Under the pieces are notes generated by a model that saw only the letters and a program-made list of their open reading frames with translations, did no database searches and was not told the DNA's origin. Position numbers and translations under genes: made by a program. A stretch of DNA of 64,000 bases from JAJEEA01 sp965243615 (lineage in GTDB: Bacteria > Acidobacteriota > Vicinamibacteria > Vicinamibacterales > UBA8438): positions 2,418,001 to 2,482,000 of the forward strand of contig CBDEVO010000003.1 in assembly GCA_965243615.1 (NCBI GenBank). The letters are read 5' to 3'. Positions within the stretch are counted from its first letter, which is position 1. Each line of letters starts with the position of its first letter. Below are positions 27,398-34,445 of the stretch, in pieces.

Positions 27398-27721
27398 CAC
27401 AAGCTCCCTCCGCATGCGGGACGGTTCATCGACGGGCAGATCTGTTCCCCAGTACATTAGATCCATCCGCGGTCCGACTTCCACGGTATTCTTCGGGATG
27501 GCCGTTCCGTCTCCTTCCACGTTAGCGGCTATCGACAGGACCCCGTGTTTGTGGTACCTCTGGACGGGCCTGCAGGGGCTCGGATGTCCGGGTCCAGGTC
27601 CGCGAGACGCGTCCCGCCGCCGATCCGCGGGGCGCTTCCGCTGGCGTGGCGACCCCGCCTCCCGGCGGGGCGCCTCGCGGTGGACGTCCCGAATCGCGGG
27701 CATCGCGGGGGAGGTGCGGTC
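27398..27721. other. Divergent intergenic region
   Basis: This 324-base spacer separates the minus-strand VOC-fusion gene from the plus-strand FMN-binding protein and must hold both promoters. A patch around 27450-27500 is AT-richer than the surroundings. Apparent frames through it are shadows. No clear hexamer pair or operator stands out. Confidence 0.5.
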
Positions 27722-28330
27722 ATGCCCATCACGAGCGAGTCCGAGTTGCGCACGGTCTACGGCGATCCGAGCGAGCGGTCGAAGCAGAAGGTCCTCGACC
27801 ATCTCGACCGTCACTGCCGGCGCTTCGTCGCGCTCTCGCCGTTCTGCGTGCTCAGCACCGCCGGCGCCGACGGGCGGGCCGAGGTCTCCCCCCGCGGCGA
27901 CGTCCCCGGGTTCGTCGCGGTGGCGGACGAGCGGACCCTGCTGATTCCCGATCGCCCCGGGAACAACCGCACCGACTCGCTGAAGAACGTCGTCGCCCAG
28001 CCGCACGTCGGCCTCCTGTTCCTCGTGCCGGGCATGAACGAGACGCTTCGGGTGAGCGGCACGGCGGAGATCGTCGCCGACGCCGACGTGCTGGAGCCCC
28101 TGTCGATGAAGGGCCGGCCCCCCGTCTCGGTGCTGCGCGTCACCGTCGAGCGCGCGTTCCTGCATTGCGCCAAGGCCCTCATCCGGGCGCGGCTGTGGGA
28201 CCCCGCGGCACAGGTCGAGCGCTCGAGCCTTCCGACCTACGGGCAGATGCTGGCCGACCAGATCCGGGGCGCCGACTCCGCCGCCATCGACGCCGCCCTG
28301 GGCGAGGCTGCCCGCGACCGGCTCTACTGA
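27722..28330 (+). CDS. Pyridoxamine 5'-phosphate oxidase-like flavin-binding protein
   Basis: A 202-residue split-barrel protein of the PNPOx-like class, the MSMEG_1061-type subgroup. Seen: PFCVLSTAGADGRAEVSPRG early, then IPDRPGNNRTDSLKNV and FLVPGMNETLRVSGTAEI, typical flavin-contact regions. The start ATG follows GGGGGAGG by about six bases. Cytosolic; likely FMN or F420 reductase/oxidase chemistry on an unknown small molecule. Confidence 0.85.
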   Translation: MPITSESELRTVYGDPSERSKQKVLDHLDRHCRRFVALSPFCVLSTAGADGRAEVSPRGDVPGFVAVADERTLLIPDRPGNNRTDSLKNVVAQPHVGLLFLVPGMNETLRVSGTAEIVADADVLEPLSMKGRPPVSVLRVTVERAFLHCAKALIRARLWDPAAQVERSSLPTYGQMLADQIRGADSAAIDAALGEAARDRLY

Positions 28331-28363
28331 GCGCCGGGTCCCGAACCCGGAGTCCCTCGCCTC

Positions 28364-28603
28364 ATGGACCAGACGAGAACCGTTCGGCTGACGCTGGACC
28401 GGGCTCTCGTGGAAGCTGTGGACCGCGCCGCACGACGCCTCGGAACCACGAGGTCCGCGTTCATTTGCAAGGCGCTGACCGACGCGCTGGAGCGACTGCG
28501 GGTCGAGGCGTTGGAGGAGCGCCATCGCCGAGGCTACGAGCGCCATCCGGTACCGGGCGACGAGTTCGGCGGCTGGGAACTCGAGCAGGTGTGGCCCGAT
28601 TGA
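28364..28603 (+). CDS. Ribbon-helix-helix antitoxin-like protein, toxin partner apparently lost
   Basis: A 79-residue CopG/MetJ-type protein: strand TRTVRLTLDRALVEAVDRA, then helices RRLGTTRSAFICKALTDALE, and an acidic/aromatic tail (GWELEQVWPD) of the kind that binds MazF/PemK toxins. A TTG frame overlapping its end starts LIWRGK, compatible with the first residues of a MazF, but diverges at once with no toxin body. It is therefore read as an orphan antitoxin beside a decayed toxin. The next 174 bases hold nothing recognisable. Confidence 0.7.
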   Translation: MDQTRTVRLTLDRALVEAVDRAARRLGTTRSAFICKALTDALERLRVEALEERHRRGYERHPVPGDEFGGWELEQVWPD

Positions 28604-28777
28604 TCTGGCGAGGGAAGCCGGTCAGAACCGGTGCCGGCCGTTCGGACGTGTCAGTGCTCCCGTCTCAGCGATCTCAAGGTGCGGTCGACGGGTCCGGGCA
28701 TCTCGCGCGGCGACCGCGCCGATCAGTGTCTCGGCTCTTCGTCGGTGGTTGACGGACACGGCCCGCTCGAAGCGGCG

Positions 28778-28993
28778 CTATTTCCTGTCGTTGAGCAGCA
28801 TCCGCCGCTCCCGCTCGATGCGCTGGCGGAGCATCTCCTGAAACGCGGCGTCACGCTTGCGTTCCGCGATGTGCCCCGCGATCGCGGAGCGGATCACGTG
28901 GGAGACCGGCTGACCGTCGACCGCCGCGATCGTGTCCAACTCCTCTGACTGGTCGGCGGACAGGCGAATCGTCATGGCCTTGATTGGTCTCAT
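28778..28993 (-). CDS. Ribbon-helix-helix DNA-binding protein divergent from the ubiquitin-like operon
   Basis: A 71-residue RHH protein: IKAMTIRLSADQSEELDTIA forms the strand and first helix, then PVSHVIRSAIAGHIAERK, and a charged C-terminal helix (LRQRIERERRML). ATG 28993 fits the family; an alternative in-frame TTG at 29029 adds 12 residues. It is transcribed away from the ubiquitin-like operon, and the gap contains a 17-base palindrome. It is a candidate repressor of itself and that operon. No toxin accompanies it. Confidence 0.7.
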   Translation of the reverse strand: MRPIKAMTIRLSADQSEELDTIAAVDGQPVSHVIRSAIAGHIAERKRDAAFQEMLRQRIERERRMLLNDRK

Positions 28994-29022
28994 GCGGCCG
29001 ATTGTGCAGTGACGGAGGGGGG

Positions 29023-29065
29023 TTGTCAACTACCTAGCCACCGTGGTATCGTGGTGTCACCACGA
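29023..29065 (+). promoter_or_regulatory. Promoter and palindromic operator candidate for the ubiquitin-like operon
   Basis: TTGTCA (29023-29028) and TATCGT (29047-29052) are 18 bases apart, a modest sigma-70-like pair. Overlapping and following the -10 is a perfect palindrome, TCGTGGTG-T-CACCACGA (29049-29065), ending one base before the Shine-Dalgarno of the first operon gene. A bound dimeric regulator would block transcription; the divergent RHH protein is the obvious candidate. Confidence 0.5.
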
Positions 29066-29078
29066 CGGAGGGATCACG

Positions 29079-29609
29079 ATGGCAACAGAGAATCCAGCAG
29101 TCGACAAGCACGATCCGGGGCAAAAGATGTCCATCATCCGAATCGACGAGTCAGAGTACGAGTGGTCAGAGGAGAAGATCACCGGAGCCCAGCTCCGCCG
29201 GCTCCCGCCGACGCCGATTCCGGCAGATCGCGATCTCTTCCAGATCGTTCCCGGTCGCCCTGACCGCAGGATCAAGGACGATGACACGGTCGAGGTCCAC
29301 GACGGCCTGAGCCTCTTCACGACCCGCAAGGGCGACCCTGAGCACAAGGTGTTCACCCTCCGAATCGATCGCACGGAGTACGAGTGGCCGGGGGAGAAGA
29401 TCACCGGAGCTCAGCTCCGTCGGCTCCCGCCGATGCCGATTCCGGCAGATCGCGATCTCTTCCAGGTCGTTCCCGGTCACCCTGACCGCAAGATCAAGGA
29501 CGACGACACGGTCGAGGTCCACGACGGGTTGCGTTTCTTCACGGCACCGAACACGATCAACCCCGGTACCGACCGTGTGGAGCACCGTCACGGTATGGCG
29601 TGCACATGA
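29079..29609 (+). CDS. Tandem ubiquitin-like (multiubiquitin domain) protein
   Basis: A 176-residue protein with two ubiquitin-like multiubiquitin domains, residues about 17-82 and 91-156, joined by a short linker. Both contain EYEW, KITGAQLRRLPP, PADRDLFQ, the PDRxIKDDDTVEVHDG strand-turn and a final Phe-rich strand. It is the presumed modifier of the conjugation system encoded downstream. The tail (157-176) ends MACT and lacks a di-glycine, so the E1-accepted C-terminus is either this residue or one made by trimming. ATG 29079 follows GGAGGG by six bases. The stop overlaps the E2 gene start (ATGA). Confidence 0.88.
   Translation: MATENPAVDKHDPGQKMSIIRIDESEYEWSEEKITGAQLRRLPPTPIPADRDLFQIVPGRPDRRIKDDDTVEVHDGLSLFTTRKGDPEHKVFTLRIDRTEYEWPGEKITGAQLRRLPPMPIPADRDLFQVVPGHPDRKIKDDDTVEVHDGLRFFTAPNTINPGTDRVEHRHGMACT
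29127..29570 (+). repeat. 222-base tandem duplication encoding the two ubiquitin-like domains
   Basis: Units at 29127-29348 and 29349-29570 align in frame with an exact 222-base (74-codon) offset. The central stretch, from AAGATCACCGG onwards for about 145 bases, differs at only a dozen or so sites, far closer than divergence by function would require. The duplication is recent or kept homogeneous by gene conversion. Confidence 0.85.
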
Positions 29610-29998
29610 CTCTCCCTCAATCCGACATCGCGTATCTGACCGAACGAGGTTTCGCCCACGAGGCCACGATCGAGTCTGGCATGCTCTGCGTCGTGATGCC
29701 AGGGTGGCCCCTCCCGGAAGGGCTCGATCGCGACGCGGCTGATCTCTTGGTTCGACTCAGCCCCGGCTATCCGGATGTTCCTCCCGACATGTGGTGGTTC
29801 TCTCCGGCAGTGCATCTGGCGAACGGATCAGCTCTGCCCGCCACGAGCGTTGTCGAAAGATATCTCGGTCGTCAATGGCAACGCTGGTCAAGACACTTCA
29901 CGAACGGACAGTGGCAGTCTGGAGTAGACGGTCTTGCGAGTTTTCTCGCTCTGATTCGGCAGGACCTGCAGCATAGTGCAGCGGAGACGGCGGGATGA
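29606..29998 (+). CDS. E2/UBC-like protein (prokaryotic E2 family E)
   Basis: A 130-residue E2-fold protein with the family landmarks PDVPPDMWWFSP (residues 56-67), HLANG (70-74) and WQRWSRH (91-97), matching the prokaryotic E2-E group. Its only cysteine is Cys28, in an early strand, not after the PxxPP loop where ubiquitin E2s keep their catalytic cysteine. It therefore either transfers without a thioester at the usual place or acts as an adaptor. ATG 29606 overlaps the upstream stop and its own stop overlaps the next start, both as ATGA. Confidence 0.85.
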   Translation: MTLPQSDIAYLTERGFAHEATIESGMLCVVMPGWPLPEGLDRDAADLLVRLSPGYPDVPPDMWWFSPAVHLANGSALPATSVVERYLGRQWQRWSRHFTNGQWQSGVDGLASFLALIRQDLQHSAAETAG

Positions 29999-31377
29999 CC
30001 GTTACGCTGGTACTTCCGGACCAGATCGCAGGCGATCTGTTCGACACGACAGCGGCCGACGTCGAGACCGCCTGTGTTTTGCTGGCACGCAAAGTTGATA
30101 CGCCCGCCGGCAATCTTCGCTTGCTCGCCCGTGCGGTGCATTGGGTACCGGACAACGCCTACCGCCGGCGAGATGCGACGAGACTCAGCATTGCCTCCGA
30201 CGGTTACGTCCCCGCGCTAGCCGCTGCTGAGGCCGACGGGGCGGTCCCAATCTGGCTACACACGCATCCCGGCAACGACTCATCGCCCCGGCCCAGCAAG
30301 TATGACGAACTCGTCGACAAACAGCTCGCCGATCTCTTCCGCCTCCGCGCCGGAAGTTCCCTTTACGGAGCAATCGTCCTTGCTCGGCCGGAGGGCCGGC
30401 ACAGCTTTGCCGGCCACATCGAATCCGACGAGAGGCGAACCGAGATCGATCGCCTGTGGGTAACGGGCCGACGATTCGCGTTCATTTCGAATTGGGGCCA
30501 CCATGCAGCGCCGGCTTCCGAGCGATTCGACCGGAACATCCGGGCCTTCGGCGGCGACATTCAGCGCGTCCTCGGCGATCTGCGTGTCGCCGTGGTAGGC
30601 TGCGGTGGTACAGGGTCCGCAGTCATCGAGCAACTCGTGCGTCTCGGAGTGCGCCATCTCCAGCTGTTCGATCCGAAAACGCTGACCGCAGGCAACGTCA
30701 CGCGTGTATACGGCTCCTACATCGAAGATGTCGGCGAACCGAAGGTAAGCGTGAGTGCTGCCCACGTGGTACGGATCGCGCCTGACGCTGAAGTAACGAC
30801 CACGCGAGCGAGAATCACGCTGGAGTCAACCGCCAGGCTGCTCCTTGACGCGGACGTTATCTTCGGCTGCACCGACGATAACGCTGGTCGGCTTGTATTG
30901 TCCCGCATCGCGTCGTACCTGTTGACCCCCGTCATCGACTGCGGCGTGCTGCTAAGCAGCGGCCCAGGGGGCCGGCTCACTGGGATCGACGGACGGGTGA
31001 CGGTGCTCGCCCCGGGTGCCGCATGTCTTGTCTGTCGCAACCGCATTGATCTGCGTCGGGCTGCCGCGGAAACGCTCGCTCCAGATGAACACCGACGACT
31101 CGCCGACGAGGGTTACGCACCCGGACTGCTGGACCCCGAACCGGCGGTCGTGGCGTACACCACGCAGGTGGCGTCGGCGGCGGTAGGCGAACTGCTCGAG
31201 CGCCTCATTCACTTCGGCCCCGAGCCTGTGCCCACGGAAGTACTCCTCCGGACCCACGACCGTGAAGTGTCCACCAACGTCCAGGAGCCTCGTGAGGGTC
31301 ACTATTGCCATCCAGGCGCGGGCAAACTGGGGCTCGGCGTCACTGAGCCCTTCCTCGAGCAGACGTGGCAAGGATGA
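29995..31377 (+). CDS. JAMM/MPN peptidase fused to E1-like ThiF adenylyltransferase
   Basis: A 460-residue two-domain enzyme. Residues about 1-165 form a Mov34/JAB metallopeptidase with His89-x-His91-Pro and Ser101-x2-Asp104, the JAMM zinc site, with a loop two residues longer than canonical HxHPx6Sx2D. Residues about 175-460 form a ThiF/E1 domain: nucleotide loop GCGGTG (202-207), Asp226, GNVTR (233-237), and cysteines at 292, 316, 344, 347 and 438, where CLVC may bind zinc. It should adenylate the ubiquitin-like protein and trim or remove it. Coupled by ATGA overlaps to the E2-like gene upstream and the DUF6527 gene downstream. Confidence 0.9.
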   Translation: MTVTLVLPDQIAGDLFDTTAADVETACVLLARKVDTPAGNLRLLARAVHWVPDNAYRRRDATRLSIASDGYVPALAAAEADGAVPIWLHTHPGNDSSPRPSKYDELVDKQLADLFRLRAGSSLYGAIVLARPEGRHSFAGHIESDERRTEIDRLWVTGRRFAFISNWGHHAAPASERFDRNIRAFGGDIQRVLGDLRVAVVGCGGTGSAVIEQLVRLGVRHLQLFDPKTLTAGNVTRVYGSYIEDVGEPKVSVSAAHVVRIAPDAEVTTTRARITLESTARLLLDADVIFGCTDDNAGRLVLSRIASYLLTPVIDCGVLLSSGPGGRLTGIDGRVTVLAPGAACLVCRNRIDLRRAAAETLAPDEHRRLADEGYAPGLLDPEPAVVAYTTQVASAAVGELLERLIHFGPEPVPTEVLLRTHDREVSTNVQEPREGHYCHPGAGKLGLGVTEPFLEQTWQG

Positions 31378-31763
31378 AGCGGCTGTTCACGTGGTGGCGC
31401 TCGCTACCATTCCCTTGGCGCCGTTGGCGGATTGTAGAGTGGGTCAGTGCAGCCGACGAGGTGCCGGAGCGGCTGCCGCAACGGGGCGTAGTTCTCGTTG
31501 GTGAGGCGAAGCGTCCGGCGTGGGCGGTGTTCGACTGCCCTTGCGGCACGGGGCATCGACTCATGGTGAATCTGGACCGAGCCAGACGCCCGTTCTGGAC
31601 GATCGACTTGCAAAGATCGCTGTCGATCTACCCGAGCATCGACAACATCACATCGGAGCGACGTTGCCATTTCATCATCCGTGACGGCGAGGTTCGCTGG
31701 GCGACCTCGGCGTACGAGGAGGGACCATATGACGGAACAGTCGGCGGCAGCCATCGGTGGTGA
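31374..31763 (+). CDS. DUF6527-family protein, putative zinc-binding
   Basis: A 129-residue protein of a family I associate with bacterial ubiquitin-like operons. It starts with a Trp/Arg-rich stretch, has CPCGTGHRL (Cys55, Cys57, His61) and, after NITSERR, Cys98-His99 followed by FIIRDGEVRWA; the Cys/His set could bind one zinc. ATG 31374 overlaps the E1 stop by ATGA. Its 3' end overlaps the protease gene by 35 bases. Biochemical role unknown; a substrate-adaptor or E3-like role is only a guess from context. Confidence 0.78.
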   Translation: MKRLFTWWRSLPFPWRRWRIVEWVSAADEVPERLPQRGVVLVGEAKRPAWAVFDCPCGTGHRLMVNLDRARRPFWTIDLQRSLSIYPSIDNITSERRCHFIIRDGEVRWATSAYEEGPYDGTVGGSHRW

Positions 31764-32661
31764 TTGTCCGCGGGGCGATCCGGAGGTCGAGAACGGCTCA
31801 TCGCGGGTCAGCAAGACGCCGCTGTACCAGGCGAATCACTCCGATCGCTACCAGCGGCAGACCATCATCCGGGAGATCCAGCAGCGCACCAAACGGAGGC
31901 TGATCTGCTATGTTTCCGGCGGCGAGTGCGCGATTGACTGGGACGACACTATGCCGTTCGTTGATCTCCTTCACAACGTACCACAGGACCGAGCAGTGGA
32001 TCTGCTGCTCCACACCTTCGGCGGCAACACCGACGTCGCGGAGAAACTGATGGGAATGCTGCGGGGTCATGTCGGCGGGGCCGAGCTGCGCGTCATCGTT
32101 CCCGACTTTGCGAAGAGTGCCGGCACGCTCATGGCGCTTGGTGCGGACAAGGTTGTCATGAGCGACATGTCGGAGCTCGGACCCATAGATCCGCAGATAC
32201 TCCTCGGTGACAAGCTCCAACCTGTGCAGAATCTCCTTGATGCCTACCGTGAACACGCCGATGCGCTCAAGCGTGATCCTGAGAACATTGCGGCTCAGAT
32301 CATGTTGGGGAAACTCGACCCTGCCATACTGAAGTTGTGCGAGGCAGCTGTCGACCGAGCGCGGCAAGCCGCGGAGAAGCTGCTGAGGCACGGAATGTTC
32401 CGCAACGGAGGGAACTACACCAGGACGGCGGAGGAGCTTCTGGATACTGGGCGGTGGCTGTCACACAGCCAGATGATCTCCTGGGAGGACGCTCGGGATC
32501 CTCAAATCGGATTGATGGTGGAGCATCTCGCGTACCACTCCGAGGAGTGGCAAGATTATTGGCGGCTGTATTGTCTTCAGAGGCTGGCTGTCGGCAGTCG
32601 GCAGAAGCTCTACGAGTCGGACTACGCCTCCCTGGTTATCGGCCCGGGTGGGGCGAAGTGA
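31729..32661 (+). CDS. SDH/SppA-like Clp-fold serine protease
   Basis: A 310-residue protein of the SDH_protease/ClpP-fold group (PF01972-like). Seen: HTFGGN (95-100) at the oxyanion strand, the nucleophile Ser130 in DFAKSAGT, and the signature SELGPIDPQ (148-156). It lacks an evident signal peptide or membrane segment, so a cytosolic protease is likely. ATG 31729 has GAGGAGGG upstream with five bases between and lies inside the DUF6527 gene. As last gene of the operon it may cleave modified targets or the modifier. Local GC is low (31 of 60 bases at 32281-32340). Confidence 0.85.
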   Translation: MTEQSAAAIGGDCPRGDPEVENGSSRVSKTPLYQANHSDRYQRQTIIREIQQRTKRRLICYVSGGECAIDWDDTMPFVDLLHNVPQDRAVDLLLHTFGGNTDVAEKLMGMLRGHVGGAELRVIVPDFAKSAGTLMALGADKVVMSDMSELGPIDPQILLGDKLQPVQNLLDAYREHADALKRDPENIAAQIMLGKLDPAILKLCEAAVDRARQAAEKLLRHGMFRNGGNYTRTAEELLDTGRWLSHSQMISWEDARDPQIGLMVEHLAYHSEEWQDYWRLYCLQRLAVGSRQKLYESDYASLVIGPGGAK

Positions 32662-32736
32662 GGCAAGGAGCTGGCGGGTGCGCACTGTGACAGCCGGGCT
32701 TCGAGTAGAGCCGACTGGTGAGCGGTCGACGGGGTG

Positions 32737-33495
32737 CTAGGAAAAGCGCCAGCGCAGCAGGCGGCGCTCGAGGCGGGCGGCTAGGGCGAACAGCAGCAGC
32801 ACGAACGTCATGATGATGACGATGAGGGCGATGGTCAGTGCCGCGTTGTAGGTGCTCTGTGCGAACTGGAGCAGGTAGCCGAGGCCGCGGCTCGACGCGA
32901 CGAACTCGCCGACCACGGCGCCGGTGAAGGCGAAGCCCACCGCGACCTTGAAGTTCCCCAGCACCCAGGCGGTGACCGACGGGACGTAGACCTCGCGGAC
33001 GAGGACGCGGCGCCCGCCGCCGAGGGTGCGGACCCGCTCGACGAGGCGGCGGTCGACCTCCTTGATGCCGTTGAAGACGGCGAAGAAGATGAGCACCGCG
33101 ACGAGGATGGTGGCGAGGGCGAGCTTCGACGCGAGCCCGATGCCGAGCCAGATGACGAAGAGCGGGGCGAGGATGACCCGGGGGATGGCGTTGAGCAGGA
33201 TCATGACCGGCTCGAGCAGCTCGGCCAGTCGAGGGAGCAGGGCCGCCGCGAAACCGAGCACGATGCCGATGGCGAGGCCGGCGGCGAGGCCGGCGAGGGC
33301 CGCCGTGGTGGTGGCGCCGAGATGCGGCCAGAGCTCGCCGCCCGCGAGGTCGAGCATGACTCGGCCGACCGCCGACGGGGGCGGCGCGTAGAACGGGTCG
33401 AGCCAGCCGACCCGGGACAGCGACTCCCACACCGCGAGCAGCACGCTCAGCGCGGCGGTGCGCCGGAAGGCGGGGCCGGCGGAGATGCCCGTCAT
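32737..33495 (-). CDS. ABC transporter permease (SsuC/TauC/NrtB type)
   Basis: A 252-residue inner-membrane permease with about six transmembrane helices. The EAA-like cytoplasmic loop is in ERVRTLGGGRRVLVREVYVP. It pairs with the ATPase gene upstream, which it overlaps by four bases, and completes a three-gene importer for a small organic solute such as a sulfonate, nitrate or pyrimidine precursor. Confidence 0.88.
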   Translation of the reverse strand: MTGISAGPAFRRTAALSVLLAVWESLSRVGWLDPFYAPPPSAVGRVMLDLAGGELWPHLGATTTAALAGLAAGLAIGIVLGFAAALLPRLAELLEPVMILLNAIPRVILAPLFVIWLGIGLASKLALATILVAVLIFFAVFNGIKEVDRRLVERVRTLGGGRRVLVREVYVPSVTAWVLGNFKVAVGFAFTGAVVGEFVASSRGLGYLLQFAQSTYNAALTIALIVIIMTFVLLLFALAARLERRLLRWRFS

Positions 33496-34445
33496 CGACC
33501 TGCCTCATCGGTAGCGGTGGACGAAGACGAGCCCTTCACTCCCTGCGCGCCCGACCGGCCGCCCGGAGGCTCCCCGGTCGCTGGGGGTGGGGGTGGGCCC
33601 GCCACCGAGTCTCCCGCCGAGCTCGACTCGCCGCCCGACGCTTCGCCGGCGGCCGCGCGGGCTGTGGGGTCCCCCGTCGTCAGGTCGTTCCACAGCGTCC
33701 GCAGCAACGGCCCGAAGGCGGGATGCCGCTTCGCGTCGAGGACGTCGCGCGGCCTCGGGATGTCGACGGCATGCCGTGCGCGCATCGCGGCGCGTGGCCC
33801 GTGGCCGAGCACGGCGACGGCGTCCGAGGCGCAGATCGCCTCTTCGAGATCGTGGGTGACGAGCAGCACCGTGAGGCGGTCGCGCTCCACCCAGTCCAGC
33901 AGCTCCTGGGTGATGCGGGTGCGGACGATGGCGTCGAGGGCGGCGAACGGCTCGTCCATGAGGAGCAGCCGCGGGCGCAGGGCCAGCACCTGGGCGATGG
34001 CCACGCGCTTGCGCTGGCCGCCGGAGAGCTGGGCGGGGAAGCGGTCGCCGTAGCCGTCGAGGCCCAGCGTCGCCAGCCATTGGTCGGCCCGGGCGTCGGC
34101 GTCGGCCGCGGGGACGTCGCGGATGCGCAGCCCGAGGGCCACGTTCTGCCGCGCCGTGCGCCACGGCAGGAGCGCGTCGTCCTGGAACAGGAAGCCGACG
34201 TCGCCGAGGGCCACGCCGAGGTCGACGGTGCCCTGCAGTGGCCCGAGGAGGCCGGTCACCACCCGCAGGATGCTGGTCTTGCCCGAGCCGGACGGGCCGA
34301 TGAGACTGACGAACTGGCCGGCCTCCACGTCGAGGTCGATGCCCTCGATGATCGGCGGTCCGCCGAAGCCGACCGACAGGCCGCGGATGCGCAGCAGGGT
34401 CTCGGGGCCGGCCGGCCGCGCCGGGGGGTCAGCCGGCGAGGGCAT
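33492..34445 (-). CDS. ABC transporter ATP-binding protein (SsuB/TauB/NrtD type)
   Basis: A 317-residue ATPase with Walker A GPSGSGKT (50-57), signature LSGGQRKR, Walker B LLLMDEPFAALD and the switch His in THDLEEA. After about residue 255 there is a Gly/Ser/Pro-rich tail of some 60 residues, longer than usual for the family. It overlaps the substrate-binding protein gene by 17 bases and the permease gene by four, so the three are a single operon. Confidence 0.9.
   Translation of the reverse strand: MPSPADPPARPAGPETLLRIRGLSVGFGGPPIIEGIDLDVEAGQFVSLIGPSGSGKTSILRVVTGLLGPLQGTVDLGVALGDVGFLFQDDALLPWRTARQNVALGLRIRDVPAADADARADQWLATLGLDGYGDRFPAQLSGGQRKRVAIAQVLALRPRLLLMDEPFAALDAIVRTRITQELLDWVERDRLTVLLVTHDLEEAICASDAVAVLGHGPRAAMRARHAVDIPRPRDVLDAKRHPAFGPLLRTLWNDLTTGDPTARAAAGEASGGESSSAGDSVAGPPPPPATGEPPGGRSGAQGVKGSSSSTATDEAGR

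Noticed and set aside
28598..28752. MazF/PemK toxin gene after the RHH gene
   Set aside because: Only the first few residues look like a toxin start; the remaining frame has no toxin motifs.
28778..32661. Prophage or transposon boundaries around the ubiquitin-like operon
   Set aside because: No integrase, transposase, tRNA or flanking direct repeat was found, so only a general acquired-island reading is offered.
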